DNA from: CAYVNU01 sp964453265
GTDB taxonomy: Bacteria; Patescibacteriota; Doudnabacteria; UBA920
DNA: 6,945 nucleotides
Assembly: GCA_964453265.1 (NCBI GenBank)
Contig: CAYVNU010000032.1
Coordinates: 1-6,945, forward strand
Direction: 5' to 3'
How positions within the stretch are numbered: position 1 is the stretch's first letter; each line of letters opens with the position of its first letter. This document shows positions 5,116 to 6,945 of this stretch, piece by piece. Below the pieces are notes generated by a model that had not been told where the DNA came from, ran no database searches, and saw only the letters and a program-made list of their open reading frames with translations. A program made the position numbers and the translations under genes.

Positions 5116-5133
5116 TATTTAAATCAAATTTAA

Positions 5134-5319
5134 CTATGCCCAAAGCATGCCTTTAAATTGACTGTTAACCACCAAAGGCACTCCGCGCAAAGACTGGATT
5201 CGAACAGAAATTTCCTGTACCGGACAGCGATGCGGCTTAGCGGAATTAGTCGTACAGTGCGCGCAAAGACCCCTAAGCTGGGAAATAATATTTAATTTTT
5301 GTTTTTGCGCTTCTGACAT
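5134..5319 (-). CDS. Small Cys-containing protein of unknown function
   Basis: The 61-residue product is not recognised. It begins with a basic helix (AQKQKLNIISQLRGL), followed by CAHC (19-22) and HRC (30-32), a CxxC...HxC set that could hold a zinc ion. A beta-prone stretch, ISVRIQSLRGVPLVV (37-51), follows, and the end is FKGMLWA. It lies just upstream of the strong minus-strand terminator at 5078-5112 and downstream of the S23 gene, with no visible promoter or Shine-Dalgarno sequence of its own, so it is probably read from further upstream. The orderly motif, the position next to a matching terminator and the absence of competing frames make it likely to be real. Confidence 0.6.
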   Translation of the reverse strand: MSEAQKQKLNIISQLRGLCAHCTTNSAKPHRCPVQEISVRIQSLRGVPLVVNSQFKGMLWA

Positions 5320-5323
5320 ACAT

Positions 5324-5763
5324 TAGTCTTTAGTAAGTAGGAAAGTAGTAGGTAGCCCTACCGAATCCCAACTTTATTTGTAAATTAATTTATTTAACAT
5401 TTTCATAACTTCCAATAGCAGAGCTTCCGCTTTAGAAAAATCTAATTTGCCTGCAAAATTTAATCTTTTTGCTATTTCGATTTGAGTTTCTAGTTCCGCT
5501 CCAGAAGCAAAAGCAATCGACAAGAATCTAATAAATTCATTATTACTTCCACGTCTTCTGCCTTCAGCAATATTTGATGGAATTGAAACACTACACCTTC
5601 TAGATTGTGAAGTTAATCCATACAGCTCGTGTTTAGGATAATTTTCTGTTAATTTATAAATTTCCACAACCAACTCTATTGATTTTTGCCAGACTATTAA
5701 ATTTTTATAGTTTGGTTCCATGTATGTATAGCTAACCGCTACTCCCTACTCTCCTACTAGTCT
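5324..5763. mobile_element. Candidate mini-element carrying an S23/IVP gene
   Basis: The four-helix-bundle gene is framed by imperfect inverted repeats, 5336-5356 on the left and 5738-5758 on the right (17 of 21 positions match when one is reverse-complemented; both are built from AGTAG units). The direct repeat TAGTCT lies immediately outside at 5324-5329 and 5758-5763 and may be a 6-bp target duplication. The inside is about 430 bp with only one gene and no transposase, so movement would need an outside enzyme or another mechanism. The repeats are seen directly; mobility is inference. Confidence 0.5.
5374..5721 (-). CDS. Four helix bundle protein (S23 / 23S rRNA intervening-sequence protein family)
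   Basis: The 115-residue protein is a full-length member of the S23/IVP family (TIGR02436-like). It has NLIVWQKSIELVVEIYKLT (7-25), YPKHELYGLTSQSRRCSVSIPSNIAEG (28-54), the basic patch RRR (55-57), FIRFLSIAFASGAELETQIEIAK (63-85) and a C-terminal helix ending in LIYK. The fold is a four-helix bundle that oligomerises and presents a basic surface, related to the Avd accessory protein of diversity-generating retroelements. Members were first seen inside 23S rRNA insertions; this one is free-standing. Its biochemical role is unknown. It lies 48 bp downstream of lexA in the same direction, inside flanking inverted repeats. Confidence 0.93.
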   Translation of the reverse strand: MEPNYKNLIVWQKSIELVVEIYKLTENYPKHELYGLTSQSRRCSVSIPSNIAEGRRRGSNNEFIRFLSIAFASGAELETQIEIAKRLNFAGKLDFSKAEALLLEVMKMLNKLIYK

Positions 5764-5769
5764 AAAATA

Positions 5770-6387
5770 CTATTCTAAATTCCTAATTACCCCAACAACT
5801 TTTCCCTGCACCATCCATTCTTCTTTGGGATAAATATTTTTATAATCAGGGTTTTCGGCTTTTAAGTAAGCTCGATTCTTTATTTGTATAAATCTTTTTA
5901 CAGTTGCTTCATCGTGCAATAGTGCTACGACCAAGTCATTATTTTTGACATCTTTTGTTGGTTTTACAATTACCAAATCGCCTTCGAAAATTCCTGCGTT
6001 TATCATGCTGTCACCCCTAACTCTTAACAAAAATACATCTCTACGGCCTTTTATTAAGCTTTGAGGTAAATTAATCCACTCTTCTATATGCTCTTCAGCT
6101 AAATGCGGGCTACCGGCCTGAACATTGCCCATAAGCGGCACGGAAATAAAGCCTTTTTCCAAGCTCTCGCCCATTGTTTTTAAAACTTCAATACCACGAG
6201 CTTTTCCGGAAGTCTTTATATATTTTGCGGCTTCAAGGGCATTTAATAATTTTGCCACGCCGTTTTTTGAACTAACTTTTAAATACGTAGCCATTTCGGA
6301 AATACTAGGGGGTAAATTGTATTCACGAATTTGCTTTATAATAAAACTTAACAATTCTTTTTGGCGTGTAGTAATTTCTTTTCCCAT
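5770..6387 (-). CDS. lexA: LexA repressor (SOS regulator)
   Basis: The 205-residue product (start at 6387) has an N-terminal winged helix (TTRQKELLSFIIKQ 6-19, PPSISEMATYLKV 26-38) and a C-terminal S24 peptidase domain. The self-cleavage site is Ala91-Gly92 in NVQAGSP, the catalytic Ser is S127 in RGDSM and the Lys is K164 in ATVKRF. The Ser-Lys spacing of 37 equals that of E. coli LexA. The frame is open 25 codons further upstream, but that stretch contains the promoter and operator-like sequence, so the Met at 6387 is preferred. It represses DNA-damage genes and is cleaved after RecA activation. No terminator separates it from the S23 gene. No Shine-Dalgarno sequence is present. Confidence 0.96.
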   Translation of the reverse strand: MGKEITTRQKELLSFIIKQIREYNLPPSISEMATYLKVSSKNGVAKLLNALEAAKYIKTSGKARGIEVLKTMGESLEKGFISVPLMGNVQAGSPHLAEEHIEEWINLPQSLIKGRRDVFLLRVRGDSMINAGIFEGDLVIVKPTKDVKNNDLVVALLHDEATVKRFIQIKNRAYLKAENPDYKNIYPKEEWMVQGKVVGVIRNLE

Positions 6388-6410
6388 ATACTTTATACTT
6401 AATTCTTTTA

Positions 6411-6446
6411 TATACTTATAGTATACCTTCGTACACTTATTGTCAA
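6411..6446 (-). promoter_or_regulatory. lexA promoter with overlapping operator candidates
   Basis: On the minus strand a perfect TTGACA (6441-6446), a 17-bp spacer and TACTAT (6418-6423) form a strong promoter, with the start near 6411 and a leader of about 24 nt. Two inverted repeats overlap it: AGTATAC-N4-GTACACT (6420-6437, 6 of 7 positions) between -35 and -10, and the perfect TATACT-TAT-AGTATA (6411-6425) across the -10 and start point. LexA usually represses its own gene, so one of these is probably the SOS box. The promoter is confident; the operator assignment is inference. Confidence 0.7.
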
Positions 6447-6460
6447 AGCTAAATAAAAAC

Positions 6461-6482
6461 AAGGTGAATGTATATTCACCTT
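6461..6482 (-). terminator. Terminator of the small membrane protein gene
   Basis: AAGGTGAAT (6461-6469) pairs with ATTCACCTT (6474-6482) around a 4-base loop. On the minus strand the stem is followed by GTTTTTATTT, a good U-tract. It isolates the upstream small membrane gene from lexA, whose promoter begins directly after it. Confidence 0.8.
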
Positions 6483-6506
6483 GAAGTTATCCACAATTAT
6501 TTTAAC

Positions 6507-6749
6507 TTATTTTGTATTGAGCAAAAATTTAACTACTGCCACCACTCCTTGCCAAACACTTTTCAAAATTGGCACAGAGCCCGGCAATAAAATAACCAAA
6601 ACAACAATAAAAATAAAGTCTTTTTTTACAATTTTAAACACGGCATAAACAACTAACACAGCACACGCAATTGAAATAATTGAACGCAAATGTTCTGGAA
6701 AATTATTTAAAAAAGTAATATATAAATTTTGCACTTCTGAAAACGACAT
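6507..6749 (-). CDS. Small membrane protein of unknown function
   Basis: The 80-residue protein has a polar N-terminus (SEVQNLYITFLNNFPEHL) and two hydrophobic segments, about 21-39 and 45-60, separated by KIVKKD. A third amphipathic or hydrophobic helix (61-77, ILKSVWQGVVAVVKFLL) follows, and the tail is Asn-Thr-Lys. The short basic turn between the first two segments suggests a hairpin with the turn in the cytoplasm. No family is recognised. It has its own terminator before lexA, so it is a separate unit. An AT-rich upstream stretch contains TATAAA-like sequence but no clear promoter. Confidence 0.6.
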   Translation of the reverse strand: MSFSEVQNLYITFLNNFPEHLRSIISIACAVLVVYAVFKIVKKDFIFIVVLVILLPGSVPILKSVWQGVVAVVKFLLNTK

Positions 6750-6793
6750 AAAAATAAATATTTTAATTTTATAAATTAATTTAAACCCGCCCC

Positions 6794-6824
6794 CTACTTA
6801 CTACTTACTACTTACTACTTACTA
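6794..6824. repeat. Heptamer tandem repeat (CTACTTA, about 4.4 copies)
   Basis: Four perfect CTACTTA units at 6794-6821 are followed by CTA. The reverse complement reads TTAGTAAGTAG at its start (6815-6825), the same 11 bases as the left tip of the S23 element (5330-5340). It overlaps the 3' end of the minus-strand nucleotidyltransferase-like gene and supplies that gene's stop codon. Confidence 0.85.
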
Positions 6825-6945
6825 AGATTATCCGCCACCACCAAATGTTTATAATCAAAAATGTCCTTTATGAACCTGTCGAACGTATTACGCCTGAGCA
6901 AAAATTCATCTTCTGTCATAATACTGTAATTTATTTCCTGCCCCA
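6815..6945 (-). CDS. Nucleotidyltransferase-like protein, C-terminal part (partial)
   Basis: The last 42 codons of a minus-strand gene run off the window edge: GQEINYSIMTEDEFLLRRNT followed by FDRFIKDIFDYKHLVVADNLSK. The order [GR]-x-E-I-N-Y-x-[IV]-M-[ST]-x-E-E-F ... F-[IL]-x-x-[IV] ... [KR]-x-x-[LV] matches the C-terminus of MNT-type nucleotidyltransferase or winged-helix proteins (toxin-antitoxin or regulatory types) as I remember it. The last codons, Ser-Lys-stop, come from the heptamer repeat. The catalytic GSxxxG and Asp residues would lie outside the window, so the call rests on the tail alone. Confidence 0.55.
   Translation of the reverse strand, partial: GQEINYSIMTEDEFLLRRNTFDRFIKDIFDYKHLVVADNLSK

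Noticed and set aside
5213..5226. CTGT...ACAG inverted repeat as an E. coli-type SOS box
   Set aside because: The spacing is 5 rather than 8 bases and it lies inside the 61-aa coding sequence.
6125..6421. Open frame of 98 codons on the plus strand
   Set aside because: It is antisense to lexA, which is unmistakable on the other strand.
6388..6462. Longer LexA with 25 extra N-terminal residues
   Set aside because: The extension is encoded by the promoter and operator region, and the family N-terminus fits the Met at 6387.
6794..6824. CRISPR-like array
   Set aside because: Units are 7 bp and contiguous with no spacers; it is a simple tandem repeat.

Overview
The window looks like part of a Candidate Phyla Radiation (Patescibacteria, probably Parcubacteria-like) genome. 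The evidence is an AT-rich background, short single-domain proteins, tight gene spacing, no visible Shine-Dalgarno sequence before any gene, and a set of families common in that group: a GIY-YIG endonuclease, a 23S-IVP four-helix-bundle protein, a DUF1059 protein, and an ECF sigma factor paired with a membrane protein. UGA is used as a stop codon (end of the GIY-YIG and sigma genes), so this is ordinary code 11 rather than the UGA=Gly code of Gracilibacteria and Absconditabacteria. The taxonomic placement is inference; no marker gene fixes it.

Layout, left to right. (1) 1-620 is a tRNA-Glu(CTC) locus. One intact gene is flanked on the left by an exact 16-bp copy of its 5' end and on the right by several degraded copies of its T-arm and 3' end. 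Three rho-independent terminators stand in this stretch, together with a GC-rich, strongly folded segment. (2) 723-2566 is a two-gene plus-strand unit, a cytoplasmic HExxH metallopeptidase followed by a class I SAM methyltransferase, closed by a terminator that also serves the converging gene. (3) 2565-3095 holds two divergent small genes, DUF1059 (minus) and a GIY-YIG nuclease (plus). The nuclease promoter sits so close to its ATG that the mRNA is probably leaderless. (4) 3096-3389 is an intergenic stretch of inverted repeats. (5) 3390-4792 encodes an ECF sigma factor and, overlapping it by ATGA, a three-helix membrane protein that is a plausible non-canonical anti-sigma factor; a perfect 38-bp palindromic terminator follows. 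(6) 4791-5115 has no convincing protein gene but has a good promoter, a long imperfect helix with a branched tip, further hairpins and a terminator: a candidate structured non-coding RNA of about 290 nt. (7) 5134-6387, minus strand, runs lexA, then a four-helix-bundle (S23/IVP) gene inside a small element with inverted ends and a 6-bp flanking duplication, then a 61-aa Cys-rich protein. No terminator is seen between these genes, so read-through from the lexA promoter is likely. (8) 6507-6945, minus strand, has a small membrane protein and the C-terminal end of a nucleotidyltransferase-like protein. The stop codon of the latter lies inside a 7-bp tandem repeat related to the tip of the S23 element.

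The best candidates for something undescribed are the ncRNA at 4825-5115, the S23/IVP mini-element with its related heptamer array, the tRNA-Glu fragment cluster, and the inverted-repeat operator candidate in the lexA promoter.
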